A stretch of 52,515 nt of DNA from Pseudomonadota bacterium (lineage in GTDB: Bacteria; Pseudomonadota; Alphaproteobacteria; Reyranellales; Reyranellaceae): contig JAFEFH010000006.1 in the NCBI GenBank assembly GCA_018240695.1, positions 1 to 52,515 of the forward strand, read 5' to 3'. Shown here one piece after another: positions 7,228 through 14,226 of this stretch (the stretch's first letter is position 1; each line of letters begins with the position of its first letter). Made by a program: the position numbers and the translations under genes. The notes under the pieces were generated by a model, which searched no databases, was not told the DNA's origin, and saw only the letters and a program-made list of their open reading frames with translations.

Positions 7228-8157
7228 TCAGACGATGCCTTCCTCCTTGAAGATTTCCAGGCACTTGCGCAGCGCGCGTTCGTAGCGCGCGCGTTCCTTC
7301 GCCATCGACTCGTCGTTCCACTCGAAGAAGCCGCGTTTGGTCTTGAAGCCGATGCGGCCCTCGTCGACGTTCTTTTGCAGCACCGGCGGCGGGCCCTTGG
7401 CGTTGTTGAGGTCGGGCCAGATGATCTTGGCGACGGCGCAGGTCGTGTCCCAGCCGGAATGTTCCTTCTGCACGATCGGGCCGGCCGCGGCGTAGCGGAA
7501 GCCGAACGACAGTCGCACCGTGGCGTCGATGTCCTCCGGCGACGCCACGCCTTCCTCGATCAGCCACAAGGCTTCGCGCATCAGCGCGCCCTGGATGCGG
7601 TTGCCGAGAAAGCCGATCACGTCCTTCTTCACCTGCACCGGCCGCTTGCCCAGTGCCGCCATGATCGCGCCGACCCTCTCGGCCTGACTCACGTCGGTGT
7701 GGACCGAGCGCACGACCTCGACCAGCGGGATCAGGTGCGCGGGCATGAAGAAGTGCAGGCCCATCATGCGGCCTTGCGTCTTCAGCCCCTTGGCGATCTC
7801 GCTGATCGGGAAGCTCGACGAGTTGGACGTGAGCGCGCAACCCGGCGTCGCGAGCTTTTCCATCTCGGCGAACAGCCGCTGCTTCAGCGCGAGGTCCTCG
7901 GTCACGGTCTCGACGGCCACGTCGATGCGCGTCCAGTCGGCCTCGGGCAGGGTGGCGAAGGTCTTCAGGCCAGCCGTGGAAGTGGGCTTGCCCATGGCGG
8001 CGAGGGCTTTGGCGGTCGCGGCGGCCAGCCCGTCGCGGGTCGAGGCCGAGCGCGACACCACGTCGACGGTCCAGCCGCCGCCCAGGAACATGGCGATGAT
8101 GCCCACGCCCATGGTGCCGCCCCCGATCACCAGTGCATGACGTTCGCTTTGCGACAT
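7228..8157 (-). CDS. 3-hydroxyacyl-CoA dehydrogenase
   Basis: A 309-residue NAD-dependent dehydrogenase. The N-terminal Rossmann fold has the glycine motif in VIGGGTMGVGI (residues about 10-20). The active-site region SNSSSFPISEI followed by GLHFFMPAHLIPLVEVV contains the conserved His of the 3HCDH family. The C-terminal domain has the expected dimer helices (GFLGNRIQGALMREALWLIEEG). It would oxidise 3-hydroxyacyl-CoA to 3-ketoacyl-CoA in beta-oxidation or a related route. Start is placed at MSQSERH because of the GGGGAGA ribosome site. It is divergent from an enoyl-CoA hydratase gene with 92 bases between, suggesting joint control of two consecutive steps. Confidence 0.92.
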   Translation of the reverse strand: MSQSERHALVIGGGTMGVGIIAMFLGGGWTVDVVSRSASTRDGLAAATAKALAAMGKPTSTAGLKTFATLPEADWTRIDVAVETVTEDLALKQRLFAEMEKLATPGCALTSNSSSFPISEIAKGLKTQGRMMGLHFFMPAHLIPLVEVVRSVHTDVSQAERVGAIMAALGKRPVQVKKDVIGFLGNRIQGALMREALWLIEEGVASPEDIDATVRLSFGFRYAAAGPIVQKEHSGWDTTCAVAKIIWPDLNNAKGPPPVLQKNVDEGRIGFKTKRGFFEWNDESMAKERARYERALRKCLEIFKEEGIV

Positions 8158-8249
8158 TATTCGTCTCCCCGCAGGCTCGACCAACTCGACGGACCGCCCC
8201 GGCGCGGGGCAATATCGGCGCTCATTCAGACAGCCTCGAGAGGAAGCAC

Positions 8250-9023
8250 ATGAGCGCCACGTTTAAGGATATCGGCATCTCGACCGAAGGTCATGTCGGC
8301 ATCGTCGAGATCCGGCGCCCGCCGCACAACTTCTTCGACAACGCGCTGATCAACCAGATCGCCGACGCCTTCGAGGCGTTCGACCGCGACAACAACGTGC
8401 GCGCCTACGTGCTGTGCTCGGAAGGCAAGTCGTTCTGCGCCGGCGCCGACTTCCAGAACCGCCCGCAGACCGGCGCGGCCGAGAGCGGCAAGCATCTCTA
8501 CAAGGAAGCCACGCGCCTGTTCCGCTCCAAGAAGCCGTCGATCGGCGCCATCCAGGGCCCGGCGATCGGCGGCGGCCTCGGCCTCGCGCTGATGCCGGAC
8601 TTCCGCGTCACCTGCGCCGAGGCGCGCTTCGCCGCCAACTTCACGCGGCTGGGTTTCCATCCCGGCTTCTCGCTGACCTTCACCCTGCCGCGCCTGATCG
8701 GCCAGCAGCGCGCCAACCTGATGTTCCTGACCGGCCGCCGCATCGGCGGCGAGCAGGCCTACGAGTGGGGCATGGCCGACGTGCTGGTGCCGCTCGCCGA
8801 CGTGCGCAAGGAGGCGATCAAGCTCGCCGCCGAGATCGCCGAGAGCGCGCCGCTCGCCGTCGTGTCGACGCGCGAGACCATGCGCCGCGGCTTCGCCGAC
8901 CAGGCCGAGCTCGCCACCGAGCGCGAGCTCACCGAGCAGGACTGGACGCGCAAGACCGAGGACTTCAAGGAGGGCATCAAGTCCTACGCCGAGAAGCGCC
9001 CCGGCAACTGGAAGGGCCGCTGA
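8250..9023 (+). CDS. Enoyl-CoA hydratase/isomerase family protein
   Basis: A 257-residue crotonase-fold protein. It has the CoA-binding segment SFCAGADF and the oxyanion-hole region IGAIQGPAIGGGLGLALMPDFRV, followed by FAANFTRLGFHPGFSLTFTLPRLIG. In this last stretch the position of the usual catalytic Glu reads F-H-P-G, so it may be an isomerase or a hydratase with altered chemistry. The AGAGGAAGC ribosome site fits the ATG chosen, 39 codons inside a longer frame. It is followed after five bases by an SDR gene, so the two are probably one operon acting on CoA thioesters. Confidence 0.9.
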   Translation: MSATFKDIGISTEGHVGIVEIRRPPHNFFDNALINQIADAFEAFDRDNNVRAYVLCSEGKSFCAGADFQNRPQTGAAESGKHLYKEATRLFRSKKPSIGAIQGPAIGGGLGLALMPDFRVTCAEARFAANFTRLGFHPGFSLTFTLPRLIGQQRANLMFLTGRRIGGEQAYEWGMADVLVPLADVRKEAIKLAAEIAESAPLAVVSTRETMRRGFADQAELATERELTEQDWTRKTEDFKEGIKSYAEKRPGNWKGR

Positions 9024-9028
9024 GCCCG

Positions 9029-9826
9029 ATGAAGCCGCTAGCCGGTAAGGGCGCCGTCGTCACCGGGGGCGCCTCCGGCATCGGCGAGGCCTGTGCGGAG
9101 ACGCTGGCGCGCGAGGGCGCCGGCGTCCTGATCACCGACATCGACGACCTGCGCGGCCAGGACGTCGCGGCGCGCATCACGAAGGCCGGCGGCAAGGCGC
9201 ACTACGTCAACCACGACGTGCGCGACGAGGCGGCGTGGGCCGGCATCGTCGCGGAGGCCGAGAAGCGCTTCGGCGGCCTCGACATCATGGTGGCCAATGC
9301 CGGCATCGGCATCATGGCGCCGATCGCCACGATGACCCTGGCCGACTGGCAGAAGCAGCAGGCGATCAACCTCGACGGCGTGTTCCTGTCGGTGCGCAGC
9401 GCCATCCCCGCGATGAAGAAGCGCGGCGGCGGCTCGATCGTGCTGATGTCGTCGATCGCGGGCCTGCGCGGCGCGCCGGGCCTCGCGGCCTATTCCGCGA
9501 CCAAGGGCGGCGTGCGGCTGCTCGCCAAGTCGGTGGCGATGGAGCATGCCGCCGACAACATCCGCTGCAATTCGGTGCATCCCGGCATCATCGCCACGCC
9601 GATCTGGGAAAAGATCCCGACCGGCGCCGCCGGCAACGGCCGCAACGCGCCGATCGACCCGCGCGAGCGCGCCGCGATCTCGGTGCCGCTGCCGCGCGTG
9701 GGCGAGGCGCAGGATATCGCCAACGGCGTGCTGTTCCTCTGCACCGATCTCGCGAACTACATGACCGGCCAGGAGCTGGTGATCGACGGCGGCATGACCG
9801 CGGGCGGGCGGCCGACGCGCGCCTAG
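9029..9826 (+). CDS. SDR family oxidoreductase
   Basis: A 265-residue classical SDR with the nucleotide motif TGGASGIG (residues about 12-19), an acidic residue after strand 2 (ITDID) suggesting NAD rather than NADP, the N-A-G motif in VANAGIG, and the catalytic Tyr-x-x-x-Lys in AAYSATKGG preceded by SSIAG. The C-terminal M-T-G-Q-E-L-V-I-D-G-G block is standard. It starts five bases after the enoyl-CoA hydratase stop, so it is probably co-transcribed and may oxidise the hydroxyacyl product of that enzyme. The substrate is inferred only from this neighbourhood. Confidence 0.92.
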   Translation: MKPLAGKGAVVTGGASGIGEACAETLAREGAGVLITDIDDLRGQDVAARITKAGGKAHYVNHDVRDEAAWAGIVAEAEKRFGGLDIMVANAGIGIMAPIATMTLADWQKQQAINLDGVFLSVRSAIPAMKKRGGGSIVLMSSIAGLRGAPGLAAYSATKGGVRLLAKSVAMEHAADNIRCNSVHPGIIATPIWEKIPTGAAGNGRNAPIDPRERAAISVPLPRVGEAQDIANGVLFLCTDLANYMTGQELVIDGGMTAGGRPTRA

Positions 9827-9874
9827 CTGTCGGATATGCAAATCCGCAGGGGCATCGTCGGCTAGACTTTCCCG

Positions 9875-10258
9875 ATGCTGACGGTGCTGGTCGACAAGGC
9901 GCAAGGCGCGGTGCTGGTGAAGTTCTCCGCGACGCTCGCCGCCGCCGATCTGGCCGTGCTCGATCGGGCGCTCGCGCCATACGCTGCCTCGTCCTTCACC
10001 AACGTCATCGTCGACTTCAGCGCCGTCACCGAGAGCACGCTCACCCCGGAGCATCTGCGCGCGCGGGCGCGGCGCGAGCCGGTGCTGAAGGGACGGACCA
10101 AGATCTTCGTCGCGGCCGGTGCGCTGGCTTTCGGCCTCGCCCGCCAGTTCACCGCCCAACGCGCTTTGTCGAGCGCGGAGGCAGCCGACATCGTGCCCAC
10201 GCTCGACGCCGCCTGCGCCCAGCTCGGCCTCGCCGCGCCGGCCTTCGTGCCGCTGTAG
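9875..10258 (+). CDS. Hypothetical protein, STAS-like length and pattern
   Basis: A 127-residue soluble protein I do not recognise with certainty. The alternation of strands and helices (LTVLVD, AVLVKFS, TNVIVDFSAV, KIFVAAGALAFGLARQF) resembles the STAS/SpoIIAA-like or lipid-binding small domains. There is no signal peptide, membrane segment or cysteine. It stands alone between an SDR gene and a small membrane-protein gene on the same strand, 48 bases after the former. TAGACT shortly before the ATG may be its -10 element. The function is unknown. Confidence 0.65.
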   Translation: MLTVLVDKAQGAVLVKFSATLAAADLAVLDRALAPYAASSFTNVIVDFSAVTESTLTPEHLRARARREPVLKGRTKIFVAAGALAFGLARQFTAQRALSSAEAADIVPTLDAACAQLGLAAPAFVPL

Positions 10259-10333
10259 GGCGGAACCGCGCATGAAAGCAGGCGTTAAGCCGGGGCAGCC
10301 GCAGACCCCCTGCGGAAAATCACGAGGCCGCCC

Positions 10334-10510
10334 ATGAGCACGATTCTCATCATCATCCTGATTCTCCTGATCTTCGGCGGTGGCGGCGGTTACTACGCCC
10401 ATCGCAGCTATGGCGGCCGCGGCCTGGGCGGCGTGCTGGGCCTCGTCCTGGTGATCCTGCTGATCCTGTGGCTGGTCGGCGCGCTCAGCACCGGCGTTCC
10501 GGTTCGCTAA
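10334..10510 (+). CDS. DUF3309-like small membrane protein
   Basis: A 58-residue peptide too short for most ORF cutoffs. It has an N-terminal hydrophobic stretch (TILIIILILLIF), a Gly-rich loop with aromatic residues (GGGGGYYAHRSYGG), and a second hydrophobic stretch (VLGLVLVILLILWLVGAL). This two-helix hairpin with a G-Y-rich loop is the pattern of the DUF3309 family of tiny membrane proteins. The ATG lies in CCGCCCATGAG with a weak ribosome site. The function is unknown; relatives are frequent in alphaproteobacteria and are often thought stress-related. Confidence 0.7.
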   Translation: MSTILIIILILLIFGGGGGYYAHRSYGGRGLGGVLGLVLVILLILWLVGALSTGVPVR

Positions 10511-10518
10511 CGCACCGT

Positions 10519-11202
10519 TTGAAGCCTCTCGTTCTTGGCGTCGCCGCTCTCGCCCTCTGGGGCGGGAGCGCGCTGGCGCAACAGGTGGCGCAAGGCGTCG
10601 CGCCCGGCGGTCCGATCGGCAACTCGACCGGGATCGGCAGCGGCCTCGGCAACGTCCCCGGCGGCACCGGCCCCAGTTTCCCCAACGGCACGACCGCGCC
10701 GACGCTCGCGCCCGCGCCGCCGCCCGGCGGCACGCCGTTGCAGACGATCCTGCCGCCATCCTCGAACGCGAACACCACCCGCCCGTCTGCCTACCCGCAG
10801 CCGCGCACGCCGTTTGACGGCGCGTCATCGACCGCACCGCCGACCTTGGGCGTGCCGCTCGCCTTCCCGGCGCGAACCGGCGGCGACATCTCGTTTGCAA
10901 AGGGCTGTTGGCGCAGCAGCGCCTATGCGTCGAGCGGGCACACCGGCACGGTGACCTGGTGCCTCGACGACAAGGGCACGGGGCGCTTCCTCTACGCCCG
11001 CACCGACCAGGCCAATTTCTTCTGTCACGCCCGCGCGCAGGCGACCTACACGAACGGCCACCTGCGGCTTCAGCACCAGGTCGCGAGCTGCACCGACAAC
11101 ACGACGGAAGCGGCCGCCGATCTCGACTGCCGCCCCGGCGCCGCCGAAGCGGCGGAGTGCACCGCCGATGGAACGACGGTGCGTCTCTTCAGGGTGCGCT
11201 GA
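10519..11202 (+). CDS. Secreted Pro/Gly-rich protein with Cys-rich C-terminal domain
   Basis: About 227 residues if read from the TTG at 10519, eight bases after the preceding stop. The frame is open further upstream to a GTG at 10468, but that would overlap the small membrane-protein gene, so the start is uncertain. It has a signal peptide (VLGVAALALWGGSALAQQ), then a low-complexity Pro/Gly/Thr linker of about 100 residues. The compact C-terminal part (from GCWRSSAYA) has six cysteines. The repeated W-x-C-L-D-D-K-G-x-G-x-F pattern suggests a beta-rich periplasmic domain. No family is recognised. The stop abuts the stop of the converging mlaC-like gene. Confidence 0.65.
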   Translation: MKPLVLGVAALALWGGSALAQQVAQGVAPGGPIGNSTGIGSGLGNVPGGTGPSFPNGTTAPTLAPAPPPGGTPLQTILPPSSNANTTRPSAYPQPRTPFDGASSTAPPTLGVPLAFPARTGGDISFAKGCWRSSAYASSGHTGTVTWCLDDKGTGRFLYARTDQANFFCHARAQATYTNGHLRLQHQVASCTDNTTEAAADLDCRPGAAEAAECTADGTTVRLFRVR

Positions 11203-11799
11203 CTAGCGGGCGCGCGCTTCCATCGCCTCGACCAGCGGCTCGATCGAGCCGTTGCTCTTGCGGATCACCGACTTGAACTCCGACTGCCGGGTGGCGAACA
11301 GGCTGACGCCGCCAACCCGCACGTCGACGATGCGCGGGCCCTGGCCGCCGTCGCGCACTTCCCAGGCGAGCTTCACCGGGAAGCCGCCGTTTTGGCCCGC
11401 ACTGCTGTCGACCGTCCACGAGCCGTCGGGCCGCGACGTCACGCGATCGACCGTGAGGACCATGCCGCCCAGCATCGCCAGCCGCTCGGTATAGGCCTTG
11501 GCCTCCGAGGTCTCGAGCGCGGCCACGAAGCGCTCGCGCTGCGGCGCGCTGGCGCTGTCCCAATGCGCGCCGAGCGCCGTGCGCGCCATCCAGGCGGCAT
11601 CGAAATTCTGGCGCAGCACCTGGCGCACGGCGGCTTGGCGCTCGGCCGGCGGGACGCTGGCCGAGATGCGCTGCATCTCGGACGCGACGGCGCGAACCGG
11701 CGTGCTGGGATCGGCCGCACTCAAGGTGGCGGCATGAGCGGAAACGGCAAAAAGACCGGCGAAAACGGCAGAAAAAACCAACGACAATGCCTTCGACAT
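11203..11799 (-). CDS. MlaC/Ttg2D-like phospholipid-binding periplasmic protein
   Basis: A 198-residue protein with a signal peptide (MSKALSLVFSAVFAGLFAVSAHA). The body matches the MlaC pattern: R-Q-V-L-R-Q-N-F-D-A-A-W-M-A-R near residue 60, W-D-S-A-S-x-x-Q-R-E-R-F, then beta strands GSWTVDSS, FPVKLAWEVRDGG, RIVDVRVGGVSLFATRQSEF. MlaC carries phospholipids between outer and inner membranes. Here it is an orphan: no MlaF, E, D or B gene is nearby. The start used gives the best signal peptide and has AAAGGG upstream. It converges with zero spacing on the secreted Cys-rich protein gene. Confidence 0.8.
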   Translation of the reverse strand: MSKALSLVFSAVFAGLFAVSAHAATLSAADPSTPVRAVASEMQRISASVPPAERQAAVRQVLRQNFDAAWMARTALGAHWDSASAPQRERFVAALETSEAKAYTERLAMLGGMVLTVDRVTSRPDGSWTVDSSAGQNGGFPVKLAWEVRDGGQGPRIVDVRVGGVSLFATRQSEFKSVIRKSNGSIEPLVEAMEARAR

Positions 11800-11977
11800 C
11801 GACACAAAACCCTTTCGGTGTGTGCGTCGACCAGAGGCAGATCCCGCGCGGGCGGATCGCGTTCGACGCTGTGTCCGGGATACGCGCCCGGCAGCGTCTT
11901 TGTGCCCGGACAATGTGGCCCGAGTGCGATGAGAATGCGGAATGATTGTCGCAGGCGGCGGGTTTATTCCGGCGCCG

Positions 11978-12151
11978 TCATCTTGGCGAAAGCTCGCCCT
12001 TGTCGGGCGCCACGTGCCGCGTCCGCCGCTTGGGCTTGCCCGCGTCGGCCTTCTCTTTGAGCGCGCCCTTGAAACTCCGATGCGACGACGCGCCCTCCAG
12101 CGGCGGTTCGGCCACGCGCTTGGCGCCGCGCGCCGGCACCTTCTTCTTCAT
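11978..12151 (-). CDS. 57-residue basic protein
   Basis: A very small gene. Its ATG overlaps the stop codon of the preceding gene in the A-T-G-A arrangement, which is strong support for translation by coupling. The product starts MKKKVPARGAKR and is rich in Lys and Arg (KEKADAGKPKRRTRHV) with no hydrophobic stretch, so it would be a soluble, probably disordered and nucleic-acid- or membrane-surface-binding peptide. It is the last of three tightly packed genes. No family recognised. Confidence 0.6.
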   Translation of the reverse strand: MKKKVPARGAKRVAEPPLEGASSHRSFKGALKEKADAGKPKRRTRHVAPDKGELSPR

Positions 12152-12450
12152 CGGCCGGTCGCCGGCAGGGTGGACGACGTATCCGCCTTCTTGTCGACCT
12201 GCGGCGTGCCCGTCCCGGTCGGCTCGCCGGAGCTCGGTGTGTTCACCGACGAGCTGCTGCCGCCCGGCCGGCCGATATTGCCGCTGGGATCGCCCGGCGT
12301 CGTCGGCGCGGGCTTGTTGTCGCCGGTCGAGTTGTCGCGCGCCGGCGGGGCGGAGGCCGGCGGCTGCGGCGGCGTCTGCGCGGCCGCGCCGGAGGCGACG
12401 CCGGTCGCGAGGAGGAGGGCAAAGCCCAGCGCCGGGAGCGGGCGGGTCAT
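12148..12450 (-). CDS. Secreted Pro/Ser/Thr-rich protein
   Basis: A 100-residue protein with a clear signal peptide (MTRPLPALGFALLLATGVASGAAAQ) and a mature part made almost wholly of Pro, Ser, Thr, Gly and Asp, so it is probably disordered. It ends in a short conserved-looking tail (TSSTLPATGR). The ATG is one base after the stop of the upstream gene, and its own stop overlaps the next start, so the three genes form one translationally linked unit. It has no cysteine and no recognised domain. Confidence 0.65.
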   Translation of the reverse strand: MTRPLPALGFALLLATGVASGAAAQTPPQPPASAPPARDNSTGDNKPAPTTPGDPSGNIGRPGGSSSSVNTPSSGEPTGTGTPQVDKKADTSSTLPATGR

Positions 12451-12451
12451 C

Positions 12452-12697
12452 TCAGGACTCCCAGTCCTCGATGTGCAGGTGGCCCGCGCGCTTGTGCTCG
12501 AGCGCGTGGCTGCGGCGCATCTGGAACGGATCGCCGTCCTCGCTGAAGAACTGGAGATGTTCGCCGGTCTCGGCGACGTCGTAGGAGCCGACCGGCGCGA
12601 CCTGCCGCGTCGCGCCCTCGGCGCCGGGGCCGCCCGGCGCGTCATAGGGGATGGGGCGCAGGATGCGCGCGCTGTACTTGCGGGGAGCGGATGCCAT
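12452..12697 (-). CDS. Hypothetical 81-residue protein
   Basis: A soluble 81-residue protein without signal peptide: MASAPRKYSARILRP, a Gly/Pro-rich middle, then a more ordered second half (SYDVAETGEHLQFFSEDGDPFQMRRSH) ending in aromatic/acidic IEDWES. It is the first gene of a three-gene set of small proteins on the minus strand; the next start follows after one base. A GAAGGCG ribosome site precedes the ATG. No family recognised. The His-rich end (HALEHKRAGHLHIED) could bind metal, but that is only a suggestion. Confidence 0.65.
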   Translation of the reverse strand: MASAPRKYSARILRPIPYDAPGGPGAEGATRQVAPVGSYDVAETGEHLQFFSEDGDPFQMRRSHALEHKRAGHLHIEDWES

Positions 12698-12769
12698 GGT
12701 TTCGCCTTCGCGTTGGAGAGAGGGGCTCTCCGAAGTAACGCGCGACCATGGTGCCGCGATGCACGCCCT

Positions 12770-13414
12770 CTAGCGCGAGCGCGGCGGGGCGGGCTTGAGG
12801 GTCTGGACGGTGGTGAGCGGCGAGGGCGCCGGCTGCTGCTCGGCCTCGATCTCGGCCAGGCGGCGCGCCTTCTCTTCCTGCTCGGCCTTCTCGCGCTCCT
12901 TGACCATCTGCTGGCCGGCGGAGCCCGACATCACCCAGCTGTCGGCGCCGGCCGCGCGGCCCTGCTCGACGATGGCGCGGGCGCGCGCTCTGTCGCCGGT
13001 CTTCCAATAGGCCTCCGACACGTCGCGATAGATCATGCCGGCGGCGCTCGCCTGGTTGGCGGGATCGGTCATGCGCAGGGCGCCGCGCGCCCGGTTGAAG
13101 CTCGCCTCGCCGCCGATCCGGTCGCCGGCGAGGATCTGGTATTCGGCGAGGCTGCTATAGGCCAGCGCCAGGGTGCCGCAATTCTTGTTGGTGCGCGCCG
13201 AGCACTGGTCCTCGGTGTCGAAGCGCGCGACTTCCTTGCGGGCGAGGCTCACCGCTTCCTTCTGGTTGCCGGCCGCCGAGGCGTCGAGCGCCGCCTGCTG
13301 GTAGGAACTCTCGCCGCACGCGGCGACGAGGATGCAGAAGGTGGCCGGCACCCCGAAGCGGACGAGGGCGCGCGCCGCACGATGCCCCTGTCCCAAAACC
13401 CGTCCCCAATCCAT
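12770..13414 (-). CDS. Lipoprotein with TPR-like helical region
   Basis: A 214-residue protein with a lipobox: a hydrophobic segment ending L-V-A-A-C (residues about 29-33 from the chosen start), so it should be lipid-anchored. The mature part is helical, with repeated segments resembling tetratricopeptide helices (GNQKEAVSLARKEVARF, LALAYSSLAEYQILAGD, YRDVSEAYWKTGDRARARAIVEQGRAAG). It then has a charged coiled-coil stretch (KEREKAEQEEKARRLAEIEAEQQ) and a Pro-rich end. The start is set at MDWGRVL with a GGGGGAAG ribosome site; an upstream Met is possible. Such proteins act as periplasmic scaffolds. The partner is unknown. Confidence 0.75.
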   Translation of the reverse strand: MDWGRVLGQGHRAARALVRFGVPATFCILVAACGESSYQQAALDASAAGNQKEAVSLARKEVARFDTEDQCSARTNKNCGTLALAYSSLAEYQILAGDRIGGEASFNRARGALRMTDPANQASAAGMIYRDVSEAYWKTGDRARARAIVEQGRAAGADSWVMSGSAGQQMVKEREKAEQEEKARRLAEIEAEQQPAPSPLTTVQTLKPAPPRSR

Positions 13415-13560
13415 CGCCACGCTGCCGCTTCCCCCAGATGTCGCTCCGACAACGACCTTATACCGGGAGAGTTCCGGCTGCACGCTGTCCCGATAGCGCA
13501 CCTCATACAGGCCGCAGCCCGCGAAACCCTAGCTCTAAGGTCTCCGAAACCTGCCTCTTT

Positions 13561-13590
13561 GTCATCCTGAGCGCAGCGAAGGATCTTTCC
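13561..13590. repeat. Single arm of family B repeat
   Basis: GTCATCCTGAGCG and the following 17 bases match one arm of the family B inverted repeat seen complete at 2951-3060 and 17305-17399, with no opposite arm nearby. It sits exactly where base composition drops, just upstream of the AT-rich gene, so it may mark an insertion or deletion boundary. Confidence 0.55.
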
Positions 13591-13619
13591 TTGATTCCAG
13601 CATAGGTAGTACGTGTAGT
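13591..13619 (+). promoter_or_regulatory. Possible promoter of the AT-rich gene
   Basis: TTGATT (13591-13596), a 17-base spacer and TGTAGT (13614-13619) give a fair sigma-70-type match about 40 bases before the ATG at 13663. It directly follows the truncated family B repeat arm. Confidence 0.35.
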
Positions 13620-13662
13620 AAACTTGCCACCCGCGTTGGGTCTGATTGTGAGGGAGGGCAAA

Positions 13663-14151
13663 ATGGCGCTGCTGGACGAGCAACTCGTGGAAGAATGGCT
13701 GAACCAAAAAGGCTTTTTCACGATGCGCGGAATTAAAACTGGCTTAGGCGAGATCGATTTGCTTGCTGTTAAATACTTTCCCAGTGGGATTGAGTGCCGA
13801 CATGTCGAAGTGCAAATCAGCTTTAGGCCTATTGGCTATATCGGCGGGAATACCAATGCTCGTCGACGCAGTGAGCAAGAACTCAATGATGGTGTCGCCC
13901 AGTGGGTAGAGAAGAAGTTTACGAATCCAAGAAAGGTTGAAGTTAGAAATAGATTGGTCGCTGATGCAAAATGGAAGTTCGTTTTGGTTCATGGCGTTGT
14001 CAGAGATAGTTCTGAGCTAAAACACATGCAGAACCTAGGTGTCGAGTTAGTCGATTATCGGCAAGTCCTTAAGGATCTTCGCGAGGAAAAGGCGACACAA
14101 AGTTCTTCTATGGCAAGCAGCATTGCCGAAATCCTGCGATACGTCGGATAA
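13663..14151 (+). CDS. PD-(D/E)XK nuclease-fold-like protein in AT-rich DNA
   Basis: A 162-residue soluble protein whose DNA is strikingly AT-rich for this window: bases 13921-13980 contain 23 G/C of 60, whereas neighbouring genes are near two-thirds G/C. The N-terminal half follows the small-nuclease pattern of YraN/Holliday-resolvase-like proteins: helix VEEWLNQKGFF, then G-E-I-D-L-L-A-V (Glu30, Asp32), then a strand with H-V-E-V-Q (Glu49, Gln51). In active nucleases the last position is usually Lys; here it is Gln, an exchange known in a few families and otherwise a sign of lost activity. The ATG has a GGGAGGG ribosome site. Assignment rests on motif spacing only. It was probably acquired by transfer. 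Confidence 0.7.
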   Translation: MALLDEQLVEEWLNQKGFFTMRGIKTGLGEIDLLAVKYFPSGIECRHVEVQISFRPIGYIGGNTNARRRSEQELNDGVAQWVEKKFTNPRKVEVRNRLVADAKWKFVLVHGVVRDSSELKHMQNLGVELVDYRQVLKDLREEKATQSSSMASSIAEILRYVG

Positions 14152-14191
14152 GTAGTTGGGGTTAACATCTGGCGATATATGCATCCAACTA

Positions 14192-14220
14192 TTGACAAAA
14201 TCGCAATATGAGGTTAGTTT
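14192..14220 (+). promoter_or_regulatory. Sigma-70-type promoter giving a leaderless message
   Basis: A perfect -35 TTGACA (14192-14197), a 17-base spacer and TAGTTT (14215-14220). Transcription would begin about six or seven bases downstream, which is at the ATG of the next gene (14227). There is no ribosome site before that ATG, so the message looks leaderless. Confidence 0.55.
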
Positions 14221-14226
14221 CGTGGT

